The translations under genes and the position numbers were made by a program. This document shows positions 20,901 to 30,469 of a stretch of DNA of 64,000 nt, one piece after another. Below the pieces are notes generated by a model. The model ran no database searches and was not told where the DNA came from. It was given only the letters and a program-made list of their open reading frames with translations. The stretch comes from Littorina saxatilis. Taxonomy: Eukaryota; Mollusca; Gastropoda; Littorinimorpha; Littorinidae. Each line of letters opens with the position of its first letter. Position 1 is the first letter of the stretch. The stretch lies in NCBI RefSeq assembly GCF_037325665.1, contig NC_090260.1:27078019-27142018 (forward strand), read 5' to 3'.

Positions 20901-23329
20901 TCTATTCTCTTACGTCACTATTCTTGGTTTACGGTACCATTCGGCGGCTTTGCTACGAGTATGCCATAGTCTTGGAATGCGAGTGATTAGGTTTGTTGAT
21001 TTTCATTTTGCTCGGAGAAGTGGTCCGTGTTCAAGCAAGTTTCTTTCTTCTTTGAAAACAAAACCCCTAATACCAGTGAATGTCGAGATATATATGTTAA
21101 TTGGATCTGTGATCCAAACATGTCTTTTGGTCAATCTCGATGGCAGTTTATTCCACTCGCCCTTCGTGCTCGTGGAATAAACTTCTATCTCGATTGACCA
21201 AAAGCCATGTTTGGATCACAGATCCAATTAACGTATACTGTTTTATGTTGCATGTTATAATGCTGTGATACACCACATCCGAGTTTCTCGTCTTGAGATA
21301 ATAAAGTTGTCTATGGCTATTAGTATTACCGTATTTTGGGGGGCTACAAGGCGCACACATTTTCCCTCAACTTTGACCCTGTGGCCCTATAGACAAGTTG
21401 CGTCTTGCGTCTGACTTATGAAGAGAACATGTACTCACATCATTGTAGAAAAAACCCATAAGTAATCATTTTTAATGCCAACAATTTTTCTTTTTAAATT
21501 GATCCATTTAAAAAAAAAAGTAACGTCAGGAAAACTTGAATTTTAACCTAGATCTGTGTTTGGCTGGCGCTGTTTCTCTTTCTCCCTATCTCAGTCTCTC
21601 ATTAGATTAGTTTCTGACTGGCGCAGTGGCGTGGTGGTAAGACGTCGGCCTCCTAATCGGTAGGTCGTGAGTTCGAATCCCGGTCGCTGCCGCCTGGTGG
21701 GTTAAGAGTGGAGATTTTTTCGATCTCCCAGGTCAACTTATTATGCAGACCTGCTTAGTGACTTAAACCCCTTCGTGTGTACACGCAAGCACAAGACCAA
21801 GTGCGCACGGAAAAGATCCTGTAATCCATGTCGGAGTTCGGTGGGTTATGGAAACACGAAAATACCCAGCATGCCTACTCAACGAAAGCGGAGTGAAGCT
21901 GACTATGCTCTCAGAGTATAGTGTGGGGAACCCAAATGGGCAAAGGAGCTCACACGTCACCATGAAACATTCTGGAACGCTGAAGAAGAAGAAGATTAGT
22001 CTCACTTTCGGGCGACGGCCAGATCTATAGAAAGCAGGTCACTGCATATTCTACGTTAAATTACATATTCTTACTCCCAATCACAAAAAGCATTTGACAC
22101 AGTCTAAGATGCTAGGTTCTGAAAACGCTTACCCGTCTAACACTTTAAAAGGGAAGCAACCCCATCACCAAAAAAGGCTTAAATAGCCCTGGTAATGAGC
22201 CGGTACCCCAGGAGTTACCTCCCATATGGTGGATACTACGTCACTTCCTCTAACAACACATGCCAAATCATACGACTTTCAGCGTCCCAAGAGAGAGGTT
22301 GTTGAATTTTTGCATATTCTACGTTTTACCCTCATAACATAAAGAATGATCTTCTCTTCACTGTATTACAGGGGAACCCCCCTTTTAAGACCCCCACACA
22401 TCTGAGAAAATCAGGTCTTGAAAAGGAGAGAGTCTTTAAAATGGGGGTACATTTGCAGAGGTTATGAACAGAAAATCTGAGTAAACAGAGTCTCAAAGGG
22501 GTGGCCGAGTGGTAACGCACTTACGCTCGGAAGCGAGAGGTTGCGAGTTCGACCCTGGGTCAGGGCGTTAGCAATTTTCTCCCCCCTTTCCTAACCTAGG
22601 TGGTGGGTTCAAGTGCTAGTCTTTCGGATGAGACGAAAAACCGAGGTCCCTTCGTTGTACACTACATTGGGGTGTGCACGTTAAAGATCCCACGATTGAC
22701 AAAAAGGGTCTTTCCTGGCAAAATTGTATAGGCATAGATAAAAATGTCCACCAAAATACCCGTGTGACTTGGAATAATAGGCCGTGAAAAGTAGGATATG
22801 CGCCGAAATGGCTTGCTATCTGCTGGCCGATGTGAATGCGTGATGTATTGTGTAAAAAAAATTCCATCTCACACGGCATAAATAAATCCCTGCGCCTTGA
22901 ATATGTGTGCGATATAAATTGCATAGAAAAATGTTAAAAAAATTAAAAATAAAAAATCCCTGCGCTTAGAACTGTACCCACGGAATACGCGCGATATAAG
23001 CCTCATATTGATTGATTGAAGTCTGAAAATGGGGGAACACTTACAGAGGTTATGAACAGAAAATCTGACTCCCTCCTCTAAACATGGGTGTTTCACTGTA
23101 TCATAATCACACTTTTGCAGTGCAACCTGTTTTAATCATAATGTTTGCAACATTCACAGACAATTTCACTGTCGCGTTTGTTTTCAGAACCAAGCCACAG
23201 GTACGCTGCTTTCTACTAGAACTGCTGGAATTTTACCTGCGTCGTTGGCAAATGGCACCCAACGATGTCACACGATTTTACTGTGACACGATAGCAGACA
23301 TTATGGCGGGCCTGGTCTTAGCAGAATGA
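5983..23329 (+). CDS. MIF4GD: MIF4G-domain protein, MIF4GD (SLIP1)-like
   Basis: Six coding exons with GT/AG borders join in frame: 5983-6081, 12970-13134, 15069-15219, 19084-19280, 20341-20432 and 23188-23329. The sum is 846 nt, or 281 residues plus TGA. The N terminus has an RGRGRGRG stretch (residues 4-11), then an acidic linker. The rest is a helical MIF4G-type domain (about 85-281) with the family landmarks LVNPIYDCCDLVL and LLELLEFYLRRWQ. Human MIF4GD is about 222 residues and binds SLBP and eIF4G to promote translation of histone mRNAs; CTIF carries a related domain and is the main alternative. The start chosen is the first ATG giving the RG-rich end. A variant first junction (donor after 6091 with acceptor at 12977) is also in frame. 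Introns of 6.9, 1.9, 3.9, 1.1 and 2.8 kb are almost wholly repeats. A decayed copy of exon 5 precedes the real one. Confidence 0.88.
6232..6436 (+). mobile_element. LINE 3' fragment (CR1/L2-like)
   Basis: 6232-6306 reads VNAFKARLDAHWKDLPSVF and then ends at a TAG. This is the typical C-terminal tail of CR1/L2-group reverse transcriptase proteins. It is followed by a short 3' UTR and a hexamer tail of repeated AAGTAC. The remainder of the element is absent, as expected of 5'-truncated LINE copies. It lies in intron 1 of the MIF4G gene. The stretch from 6437 to about 6970 shows nothing recognisable. Confidence 0.75.
6981..8303. mobile_element. Possible DNA transposon remnant with a 132-codon open frame
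   Basis: The left edge GTGCGTTACATTGGTTTCCA (from about 6982) is matched in inverse orientation near 8277-8303, and related motifs (GGTTTCCATGTAACTCACG) recur inside at about 7970 and 8145. Inverted ends with subterminal repeats suggest a cut-and-paste element. A minus-strand open frame of 132 codons (7145-7543) has no similarity I recognise. I could not identify a target-site duplication, so the boundaries are tentative. Confidence 0.4.
8420..8880 (-). mobile_element. LINE 3' fragment (CR1/L2-like), reverse-transcriptase C-terminal tail
   Basis: The minus-strand frame 8479-8862 reads a run containing RRATKCFPGLKTLSYEERLR, RRIRGDMIEAYKFVHG and a closing NSFKNRLDNAL. The same order of motifs ends the intact LINE at 50943-53933, so this is a 5'-truncated member of a related lineage. 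It has no catalytic part. It lies in intron 1 of the MIF4G gene, on the opposite strand. Confidence 0.85.
9500..12920. repeat. 3.4-kb minisatellite, ~100 copies of a 34-bp unit
   Basis: The unit is GAGAGTCGAGACACTGTC plus CAGTCTGTGTGTGCAT. Copies differ mainly at one or two positions (tCGa, tCCa, tGGa, tTGa), and three carry a 6-bp insertion near 9646, 10196 and 11632. The array lies in intron 1 of the MIF4G gene and stops only 49 bp before exon 2, leaving a normal pyrimidine tract and AG. Because 34 is not a multiple of three and the minus-strand unit has no stop, all three minus frames are open for most of the array (the longest 1101 codons). I regard these as artefacts of the repeat, not genes. 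Confidence 0.97.
13397..13624. mobile_element. Harbinger-like foldback MITE, copy 1
   Basis: This near-palindromic element of ~230 bp begins with GGCAACAAAAAAAAA and ends with its complement. It contains the paired blocks GTCTGTTTACGGTAACATAG and GGGTCGGTAGGTCGGGA. It is one of seven copies of the family in the window. It is flanked by TAA-type sites. It lies in intron 2 of the MIF4G gene and carries no coding capacity. Confidence 0.8.
13735..14215 (+). mobile_element. tRNA-derived SINE (family S1) split by a MITE
   Basis: The left part (to 13827) has the degenerate tRNA-like head and the motif GATCTCCCAGGTCAACTTA. The right part (from 14061) continues with GTGTGTACAC...GATCCTGTAATCCATGTC, exactly as in the uninterrupted copies at 21612 and 31278. 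The gap is a Harbinger-like MITE. The 3' region decays into an AAC-rich tail. Confidence 0.8.
13828..14060. mobile_element. Harbinger-like foldback MITE, copy 2, inserted in a SINE
   Basis: The ends are GGCCAAAAAAAAATAGGTCT and its complement. The target TTA is duplicated at 13825-13827 and 14061-14063; uninterrupted SINE copies have a single TTA at this point. That fixes the element's ends and a 3-bp TTA duplication, which is typical of PIF/Harbinger transposition. Confidence 0.88.
14325..14347. repeat. Poly(G) run of 23
   Basis: Uninterrupted G tract in intron 2 of the MIF4G gene, between two MITE copies. Similar long G or C tracts occur near 39876, 40258, 40912, 44555 and 45573. Confidence 0.9.
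14459..14681. mobile_element. Harbinger-like foldback MITE, copy 3
   Basis: It has the same internal paired blocks as copies 1 and 2 (ATAGGGTCGGTAGGTCAGGA and its inverse). The right end reads GTTGCC followed by TTA. The left end is eroded. Confidence 0.75.
15269..16286. mobile_element. TTAA-flanked DNA transposon (piggyBac-type MITE) carrying a LINE tail
   Basis: The ends are long inverted repeats of about 140 bp: the left begins AGGCACAGTAAGCCTCCCGT (from 15272) and its complement closes the element at 16282. TTAA flanks both sides (15269-15272 and 16283-16286). A TTAA target is the hallmark of piggyBac-type elements. The interior has no transposase. It contains a LINE C-terminal remnant (15570-15815). 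The element lies in intron 3 of the MIF4G gene. Confidence 0.8.
15570..15815 (+). mobile_element. LINE C-terminal remnant with CCHC-like motif
   Basis: 15586-15783 reads CPCGKNQIAEHILQACPYH, then KKLYGPREDLERTARFALQS, and stops. This is the Cys-Cys-His-Cys tail seen downstream of the reverse transcriptase or RNase H in several LINE clades. A (GAA)n tail follows at 15796-15810. It appears to have been inserted in, or captured by, the surrounding TTAA element. Confidence 0.7.
16882..17554. mobile_element. TA-flanked MITE inserted in R1
   Basis: The left end is CCGTAATTTCCGGGTTACAA; the right end, read inversely, is CTGTATTTTCCGGGTCATAA. R1 copies without this insert read CATATCTATATG here; with it, TA is present on both sides (16880-16881 and 17555-17556). 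Terminal repeats and a TA duplication fit the Tc1/mariner group. It is non-coding. A partial relative starts near 21330. Confidence 0.85.
17957..18738. mobile_element. hAT-like DNA transposon remnant with a BED-finger piece
   Basis: The ends CAGACCTGTTTAC and GTAAACAGGTCTG are exact inverse repeats. The flanks CGTCAATT and TGTCATCA both derive from the R1 target CGTCATCA, consistent with an 8-bp duplication. Inside, 18324-18530 encodes a lysine-rich start followed by NQVFLPKYHQDYPCLVF, and the next frame continues with AHCTVCNSHFSVSQS near 18555-18600. Together they resemble the BED zinc finger at the N terminus of hAT transposases, broken by one frameshift. No catalytic domain remains, so it is non-autonomous. 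Confidence 0.75.
19561..19942 (+). mobile_element. SINE family S1, complete copy with target-site duplication
   Basis: The tRNA-like head (GATGTAGCTCAGTCGGTAGC as A box, a GTATCCAG anticodon arm, and a GAGTTCGTCCCC B-box region) is followed by the family body and a (GAA)n tail. The 10-bp sequence AAATCTCAGG stands on both sides (19551-19560 and 19943-19952), so retroposition boundaries are exact. It lies in intron 4 of the MIF4G gene. Confidence 0.92.
20102..20245 (+). pseudogene. Decayed duplicate of MIF4G-gene exon 5 and its acceptor
   Basis: About 145 bp ending intron 4 and beginning exon 5 is present twice in tandem. The upstream copy has ATTGAACAG followed by CTCAGGCAAATTGGTTGAGA at 20209; the functional copy has ATTGAACAG followed by CTCCAGCAAATTGGACGAGA at 20341. 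The upstream version meets a TGA after five codons and lacks the rest of the exon. A usable splice acceptor may survive, so mis-splicing is conceivable. Confidence 0.85.
21094..21234. repeat. Long near-perfect hairpin, arms ~65 bp
   Basis: GTTAATTGGATCTGTGATCC starts the left arm; its inverse complement ends the right arm at 21232. The arms meet around a ~10-nt loop near 21160 and differ at only a handful of positions. It lies in intron 5 of the MIF4G gene and would be transcribed. It may be a small MITE; a hairpin-RNA precursor is possible but unsupported. Confidence 0.85.
21612..21992 (+). mobile_element. SINE family S1 variant with a different tRNA-like head
   Basis: The head GCAGTGGCGTGGTGGTAAGA and GAGTTCGAATCCCGGTCGC (canonical B box) precede the same body as the other S1 copies and a (GAA)n tail. 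The flanks share AGATTAGT (21604-21611 and 21993-22000). The two head types on one body show that this family has swapped tRNA promoters. Confidence 0.85.
22369..23098. mobile_element. pogo/Tigger-type MITE split by a SINE
   Basis: The left end is CAGGGGAACCCCCCTTTTAA and the right end is the inverse of CAGTGAAACACCC. TA flanks both sides (22367-22368 and 23099-23100). The interior, apart from the SINE, reads as oppositely oriented 'AGACCC...CTTAAAA' motifs common to such MITEs. It is non-coding and lies in intron 5 of the MIF4G gene. Confidence 0.75.
22498..23019 (+). mobile_element. SINE family S2 with tRNA-Ser/Leu-like head
   Basis: The head GGTGGCCGAGTGGTAACGC, CGGAAGCG and GAGTTCGACCCTGGGTC is followed by the S2 body (AAAGATCCCACGATTGACAA; GGCCGATGTGAATGCGTGAT) and an ATTGATTGA tail. 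The near-identical flanks AGTCTCAAA and AGTCTGAAA mark the insertion into the surrounding MITE. Other S2 copies are at 36165, 47200 and 60054, all on the minus strand. Confidence 0.88.
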
Positions 23330-23700
23330 TGTGCTATTGTGTGCTATTGTGTGCTTGATTCTGGTGTTTGTGCTTTTGGAATACGTGTTCGAAAGACAGA
23401 ATGTGTGTGTTTGTACCAACGTGTGTGTTTTTGAACATGTGTGTGTGTGTGTGTGTGTGTGTGAGCACTAAGTGTCTACATGGTTTTCAGGATTATGTAT
23501 ACTGGTTGTGTTTGGAAGTGTGCTCTGTACTTTTGGAAAATGCCTCTGAAAACTAAGTTCTTCATGGTGTGTGTGTGTGTGTGTGTTAAGTCTTCAACAC
23601 ACTTTTAAACTACTTCAACTCCCACACTCAGTCTTTTTATTTATAGTTTAGTCATACCAACCTCTTGTCTAATTTGTTAAAACTGATGTCTGAGCTAGAT
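23330..23700 (+). other. Likely 3' UTR of the MIF4G gene with GT microsatellites
   Basis: This unique sequence directly after the stop codon holds GT runs at about 23440-23463 and 23567-23585. No poly-A signal is obvious before the R1 repeat begins at 23704. Confidence 0.45.
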
Positions 23701-23703
23701 TTG

Positions 23704-24522
23704 AAAAATGTTTTAACGTAGAGGGGGGGAATTGAGATGAGGGTCGTGGTGTATGTGTGTATACATGTGTGTGTGTGTAGAGCGATTCAGAGAAAACTAC
23801 TGGACCGATCTTCATGAAACTTGACATGAGAGATCCTGAGTATGGCATCCCCAGACGTTTTATTCATTTTTTGGATAAATGTCTTTGATGACGTCATATC
23901 CGACCTTTTTGTGAAAGTTGAGGCGGCACTGTCACGCTCTTATTTTTAAACCAAATTGTTTAAAAATTTTGGCAAGTAATCTTCGACGCACCCCGGACTT
24001 TGGTATTGCATTTCAGTTTGGAGGCTTCAAAATTAATTAATGAGTTTGCTCATTAAATTTGTCATTAAAATCGAATTCTAGCAAACAGATTCAAAATTGA
24101 TTGCATTGTATTCTTCATCACTTTCTGAATCTAAAAAATAATACATAATAATTATATGTCATGTTTACTCTTAAAATGTGATAACAAAAATAGATTAATT
24201 AGTCTTACGATTAAAATTTAAGAAATCGATCCAAAAATGATTTCATCTTATTCTTTATCATTTCCTGATTCCAAAAACATATAGATATAATAGGTTGTAT
24301 TCAAAACAAGCTCAGAAAGTTAACAAGAATACAGAAAAGCACGATTTCCTGCTTAGCACAATACGCTACCACGCTATTCTGGCGTGACAATTTCACTGCG
24401 TTTTGCACGTGGAAGGTGAGCGATTTCCTTCTCGTGGGGATTGACGAAGCTGAACTGTCTTGGTGAAAAATACAGTGCGTTCAGTTTCATTCCGTGAGTT
24501 CGACAGCTTGACTAAATGTAGT
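23704..24522 (-). repeat. Dispersed repeat family R1, minus-strand copy split by the DIRS fossil
   Basis: It begins with the inverse of the R1 hairpin end and CA tract (GGGTCGTGGTGTATGTGTG) and runs to GCTTGACTAAATGTAGTAA. The last ~20 bp of the family (GCCTTACTCGACTTG) reappear at about 30088-30103, beyond the inserted element. It is more diverged than the other copies. Confidence 0.75.
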
Positions 24523-27500
24523 AATTAAATTACATATCTTACCCAACTCACATATAGCAATTAACCCTAGTTCAGTGCTGGTTACGCTGTACGCGTCCCC
24601 TTGGTAACCAAGGGAGACCACTCTAAAAAAGAGAGTGACCTATCCCATAATGCCAGACTAACCACTAGCCTGACTTCCGTATGCGCGCGCATACACCACC
24701 ATCTTATCATTCCAAAACTCAGCGTCAGACTGGCTGGTCGCATTTACGTACGCTCTGGCTGTTGTTCAGCCGATGTTGCTTGGTCTGTGGGACCGGGTTT
24801 CTTCTCCTTGGTATTCTTTCGTCGTCTTACCTTGCTACTGTATTGAGGTGAGATTGTTCTTGTTTTGTACTTGTATTAAGGCGTTGTTTGGCCATTTTGG
24901 ACTTGTGAAATTTTCTGAAAATTTGTTCTGAAATTTTTTTGACCAAGTCTGTCTTGCTATGGCTGATACCGTTTTGGTTGGGGCAGAGTTCTAAGCAGGT
25001 GCTGCTGAGTCCTCTCCTCCGAAAAGACGCCTAGATAATCTAAACAAACCGTCGGCGGTGTTTGAACTTGACTCAGGCTAATGTGTTGATGTTTTGCTAG
25101 ACATGCCGTATGCCGCCATTTTGTCGGCGGCCATTTTGCCGGAGTAGCCTTTGGTTATGGCCGCTCATGTTGCTGAGCCGGCTAAAGCGGTTTCTGCTCC
25201 TGCTGTTTTCTGGGCTGGCGGCCGCGGTCGTGGCTTCGCTTTTGCTTGCACTTTGTTCACAGGTATCTTCACTGGCGGAAGAATTTTCGTCTACGCGAGC
25301 TGAACTCCGTGCACTCCCTCCCGGGGTGACAGGATCGTCTTCTTTGGCCAAGTTTGGGCGGGCCCTTCCGCTGCGGTGACCAGAGCGGATGTTCACGCTG
25401 TTCAGGATGGGGACAAGGTTATCCCACTTTCGTTGGGTGTGCCGTCTCCTGGTGGTTCGCTGTCACAAGGTATGTCTGCTACACGAGTACCCGGGTTCTC
25501 CGGGGAAAGTGTAGCGCGTCTACAGTAAAAAGTAGCCATGGGCGTTGCGCTCACGGGTGAAAGTTCTGATACTCCGCCTGGCCATCGACCGCTGAGCGGC
25601 CGGTCAGGGGGGGGTAGGGACACTGTAGAGCATACGGAAGGTTGTTGCTTTCTGCCGCGTCATTTGACGTTTGGTTAGTCTGTGCGGCTTCCGCTTCCGC
25701 CCTGGGGGCAGGAAGAAGACAGTTAAGATGGCTCTCTGTTTGACTATGGCAGTCAAGCAGGGGGTCACTGTCACAGGGTTGGTCTGCTACACGAGTACCC
25801 GGGTTCTCCGGGGAAAGTGTAGCGCGTCTACAGTCAAAAGTAGCCACGGGCATCGCGCTCACGGGTGAAAGTTCTGATACCCCGTCTGGCCATCGCCGCT
25901 AAGCGGCCGGTCAGGGGGGGGTAGGGACACTGTAGAGCGTACGGAAGGTGGTGGCTTTCTGCCGCGTCGTTGGACGTTGGTCAGTCTGTGCGGCTTCTGC
26001 TTCCGCCCTGGGGGCAGGAAGAAGACAGTAAAGATGGCTCTCTGTTTGACTATGGCAGTCAAGCAGGGCGTCAACTTCCGAATTGCGCTGAGGTGCATGA
26101 AGGCTGTCTGGACGATGGTGCTTACGCTTTGACGGATGGCGTCGGGTTCCTGTTGCCGTCTAAGTTCAAGCGCAGTGGTGCTTGCAACTGAAACGGCAGC
26201 AATCCACGGCCGGTTCCGCTTCCGTTTTTGCGGTTGTGGCTTCGGCCGTTAACACTGTGGTGTTTGGTAGGCGGCTCTCGTCAGCCTTCGGCTTTAGGTT
26301 CCGTTACTGCGGTTCCTCTGCCGTTACACAGGCTGCGTTCACTTCCTCTTCCAGTCTTTCAGATGGGATGAGGCAAGTGGATGGAGAATCTGTTCACGAA
26401 GTTCCGGCTTCAGGGGTTTTCCCTGCCTTTCCCTCTTCTTGGCATGTGTTGCCCTGTCGGGATTGGTTGCCGGTTCTCATCCTTTCGAAGTTCGTTGGGA
26501 TACTGCTGAACAGGATGATGAGGGTATAGAAGATGTGGCTTCTGTGGCAGAGGGTGATACCTCTTTTTGCCTTTCGGCTAAGCTGCCGTCTTTTTGGCGC
26601 TGGCAGCAGGGGTTGCTACACGCTATTTTCCCGAAGGGCTTAGCGGTAGCATCGTCATATGCCGTTTTTCTCTAGCTTTTTTGGCGTGTTTGTTCCTCCT
26701 CAGGATCAATCTGCGTACTCTAACGATGTTTTGGCCCCACCTCTGCCTTTGCTGGCAGCTTTTGGGGAGGCTTTGATTGCTGCGGTTTGCGGCTCCTTTA
26801 GCTGATTTGAGCCTTTGAAGGGAAGTCTTTGAACGTCTAGTTATTAGCTCCTTCATCGGCGGTGGGGGAATTGCGGCAGGTTTCTTACGAGTCTACTTCC
26901 TCTCTTCTTCCTTCGGAGCAGCGCTTGGCTGAGCACCTGTTGCGGTGTGGCTTTAGCTTGCGTCATCCGCTCAAGTAGCGCATCGCTCGCTGAGCGTGTT
27001 GCGTAGGCTCGGTTAGCGCCAAGCCTAGGAACTTAAGGTTTTCTTTTGTTCTGCCTACGGAACTACCCCCGGGTAGCCTGGGGTTGACGGGCGTCCTTTT
27101 TTGGGATGTGTATAGCAAGGGGAAACTGTCTGTTTGTAAGAACAATTTTTCCCCGGGCTGTAGAAGACACATTTATAAAGGATTTAGCTTTGCTGTTCGC
27201 ATGGGAGAAGGCCTCGGCCGACAGTATTGGTCGGTTGGGAGTCGTTAATCTCTCCCTTGCGTGAGGATTTTCTTTCGTTTCCTCTTCTTTGCGAGTGGAC
27301 TCTTTCCTATCAAAGGGAAGCTCACAGCAAAGAAAAGCCCTCGGTCTGTCTTTATCAAGGGAAAGCGCTAAGCTGGCTGTTCTCAGCTTCCGCTATTAGC
27401 TTCTTCCCGGTTTGGCACGTTGCCAAATACCCACCATTTTATCCCCGCGGGGCTTCTTACTGGTCGGGTTCAGTGGGCAAACAATAGCACGTTTTCGTTC

Positions 27501-30085
27501 ATACTATCGACAGTTATGTCAACTGGAGTCTGAGTGCTTGGATTCACTTTTCTTTCTGCCTTCGTGTTTTACACAGTGGCCGGAGGCGGATTAGGACTAT
27601 CACTTTATTGGGGTCCTTCCTTGGGTCTTTTACGAAGATCGTGCTGATGTTTTCTTCCACGTTTGGGGGCACAAATGTCAGGGGATAACATGGTTGTTTC
27701 AGTCAGACAGCACCTCAGTGGCCTGGTTTCTCAATAAGCAAAAGGGGGGCATCTCGCTCCTTAGTGTGGCCACATCGGGCATGCGAGATTTGGTTGTGGT
27801 GTTACCACCACGAGTTCTTTTTAGCAGTGAAGTACCTTCCGGAGAGGCTCTATGGCTTGGCAGACTCTCTAAGTCAGTTGGCCGAGTAGGTCCACACGGA
27901 TTGGACTCTATCTCTCTATGCGCTTCTACTCCTTCTGGTGGTGTTGGAGGTGCCGCTGATAGAAGTTTTTTGCCTCATGGTACTATCACCTTCTGCTAAA
28001 TGTTCGTCTCTCCGTTCCCGGTTAATACTCTTGATTTTACTGTGTGCGGCTTGTCGGGAGGGCGCCGTTGTTTACACTTGAGCCACACGGGTGTCTACTG
28101 TTCGGGAGTCATGGAGACGCTCAGGGGCTTCTGCCTCAACTCCGGATTTGGTCTAGAGATCCCATAGGGGTCAGCGTCTTAGTTTTCATATCACATTGAC
28201 TGGCTTGAAACAAAGGAATTAATATTAACGGAAAGAACTCCACTTCTCTCCGTTCATTGCAGGTGGCGGACCTCCTATTTTGGCTTTCCGAATTTTCTCC
28301 CATGTCTCTGTTTTGAGACGTTACGCGATATCAGTTGCACTGAACTGGCTAGGCTGGGAAATTTTTTTCTCGTGGGCTCTTTGTAGCCAGCGTGACTAGG
28401 GAAGCCTCCCTTTTGGTTGGCTGAAAGCAGATCTCCAGTCCCGACTTGAGTTTGGCTCCTAGTTTTGGAGCTTTTGAGATTGGTTTGTTGAATCCCTGGC
28501 AATATTAGCCTTACTAATCTTAACACGGGAAGCGGTCATACTTACTCTGGTAGCTTCCGAGGGAGGTGGGAGTAAGTTCGTTTTTCTATCGGGTTTTGCT
28601 ATAGACATGTCTTTGGAGAAAGACTGATCTATAGTGCTTAGGTTTTGTTCTAATTTCGGACGAGTATTTAGAAACCTGGGGAACCAGCTCTGATAATGCA
28701 ATTCAATTCTTTTGCTTTATTTCGGCTCTGCTAGAGCCCTATTAGCCTTTTGAACTTTTCAAGGTGAATATTTTTCTTACTCGCTCTGATTAGTTTAGAT
28801 CATCAGAACAAGGGTTTTTATTTATTTCCATCACTCTCGTGGAGGCATTGACTTAGTGAAGTCAGCCTTGGCTAGATGGTCTGCCACGTTGACTAGGCAT
28901 GCCTACAGTGGTGGCAAAGAAAGGGGGGGGGGGCAATCAGTCTTCCTTCTTCAGGCAGCACGGACTCAAGAAGTCAGAGTGTGGGCCTCTTCTTTACCTG
29001 TTCTCGAGTCTGAGAGACTTGCATAAGTCATTAATGCAGCTCATTGAACGTGCGAGTACTTGGGCATGAGGTTCTAATGGCGGGATGTTTTAGGTACCCG
29101 CTATTATAGTACACGTTTACTAGACATCAGGAAATGCCTTTTAAAATGTTTACCTACGGGATGTATCTGGTGCCCGGCAGTTCAGATCTTTCGGTTCTGC
29201 CAGCCATTGTAGCTGTAGGCTAGATACTGGCAAGATGTTGGCTTGGTTCAGGAGGCCAGAATCTTTTAGGATATCACTTAACGCAGCAAGGTGTAAGGAT
29301 ATTGTGAATTTAATTTGAACCAAGGGATTCTCCAGTTTGATCAGACAGGTTTTTTACCTGCTGATAAACATAGTCTGGGGTTGTTAGGGCAGTTTTGCCT
29401 CTCTCTGTAGCTGTGACGTATGAGGCAAGGGCATGGGCCTCCTCTTTGACAGTCCTCCGGTCAGGTCATTTAGGCTGAAGACTGGAGTAGGCTTACTGGC
29501 GGTCTGAGGTGGTTTTTTAGAAACTTCTTCCTCAGAGGTGTCTTGAGACAGGGCGACATTTCCGCGCTATCTGTTATGGTAGCCGCGGGACAGGTCCTAA
29601 TATCATAATTCCACTAGATTCCCACTCTGCTTGGCCCTCTTTGGTGGCTGCAGGGCGGTTTATTGTGGTTTGATTTGGTGAGTACCCTCCTCCTATGATA
29701 GCAATCTGCTATATGTGAGTTGGGTAAGATATGTAATTTAATTAAAAATTTTAGTAGTAAATTTTCATTTGATTAATATACTTACCCAACTCACATCGTT
29801 TATTCCCTCCCGCCTCCCCGCTGTGGTGGTATGGGGGTCTAAAAAAGAAGTGAGTTGGGCTTCGTTTTGGAATGATAAGATGGTGGTGTATGCGCGCGCA
29901 TACGGAAGTCAGGCTAGTGGTTAGTCTGGCATTATGGGATAGGTCACTCTCTTTTTTAGAGTGGTCTCCCTTGGTTACCAAGGGGACGCGTACAGCGTAA
30001 CCAGCACTGAACTAGGGTTAATTGCTATATGTGAGTTGGGTAAGTATATTAATCAAATGAAAATTTACTACTAAAATTTTTAATT
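24523..30085 (+). mobile_element. DIRS-type tyrosine-recombinase retrotransposon, fossil with complete terminal architecture
   Basis: Inverted terminal repeats lie at about 24523-24719 and 29864-30085. An internal complementary region (29707-29796) joins the complement of the left outer edge to the complement of the right outer edge. This three-part layout is diagnostic of DIRS elements. The interior (24720-29706) is GC-richer than its surroundings and keeps eroded coding traces, including an RNase H-like stretch near 27.7 kb. It also has an internal direct repeat of ~308 bp (25471-25640 and 25779-25950). The coding part is broken in well over a dozen places, so it is a fossil, although the well-matched terminal repeats suggest moderate age. 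It sits inside an R1 copy. Confidence 0.85.
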
Positions 30086-30165
30086 TAGCCTTACTCGACT
30101 TGTTTTTACTCTGTTCACATGTACCATAACAGGTCCTTGTATTCAGTGTTCACAACTTTTAATAA

Positions 30166-30458
30166 GGCTTAAAAAAAAAATAGGTGTGGTTACGGTAACC
30201 CGACCTACCCTATTTTTAGGGGCCGATCCTATAACTTTTTATTACATTTGTCAAAAAACAAAAACAAAAAATGAGTGCAAAAAACGCAATGAAAGCGAAA
30301 GCGCCCGAGTCGCACACTTATCTCCCTGTCAAGTACCGGTAGGTTTAATTTGTACACATTAGAAAAAAAAAGTTAAAAAAAAAAAAGTGATTGCCTACCT
30401 ACCTACCCTATTTTCTTTGGCTATGTTACCGTAACCACACCTATTTTTTTTTTTGGCC
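30166..30458. mobile_element. Harbinger-like foldback MITE, diverged variant
   Basis: Inverse ends AATAGGTGTGGTTACGGTAA and its complement enclose paired CCGACCTACCCTATTTT blocks. TAA flanks both sides. The interior differs from the other copies, so this is a subfamily. Confidence 0.75.
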
Positions 30459-30469
30459 TAAACAGACAA

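Noticed and set aside
25097-28701. Host gene in the GC-rich block
   Set aside because: Short frames on both strands lie inside the DIRS fossil and do not form spliced exons.
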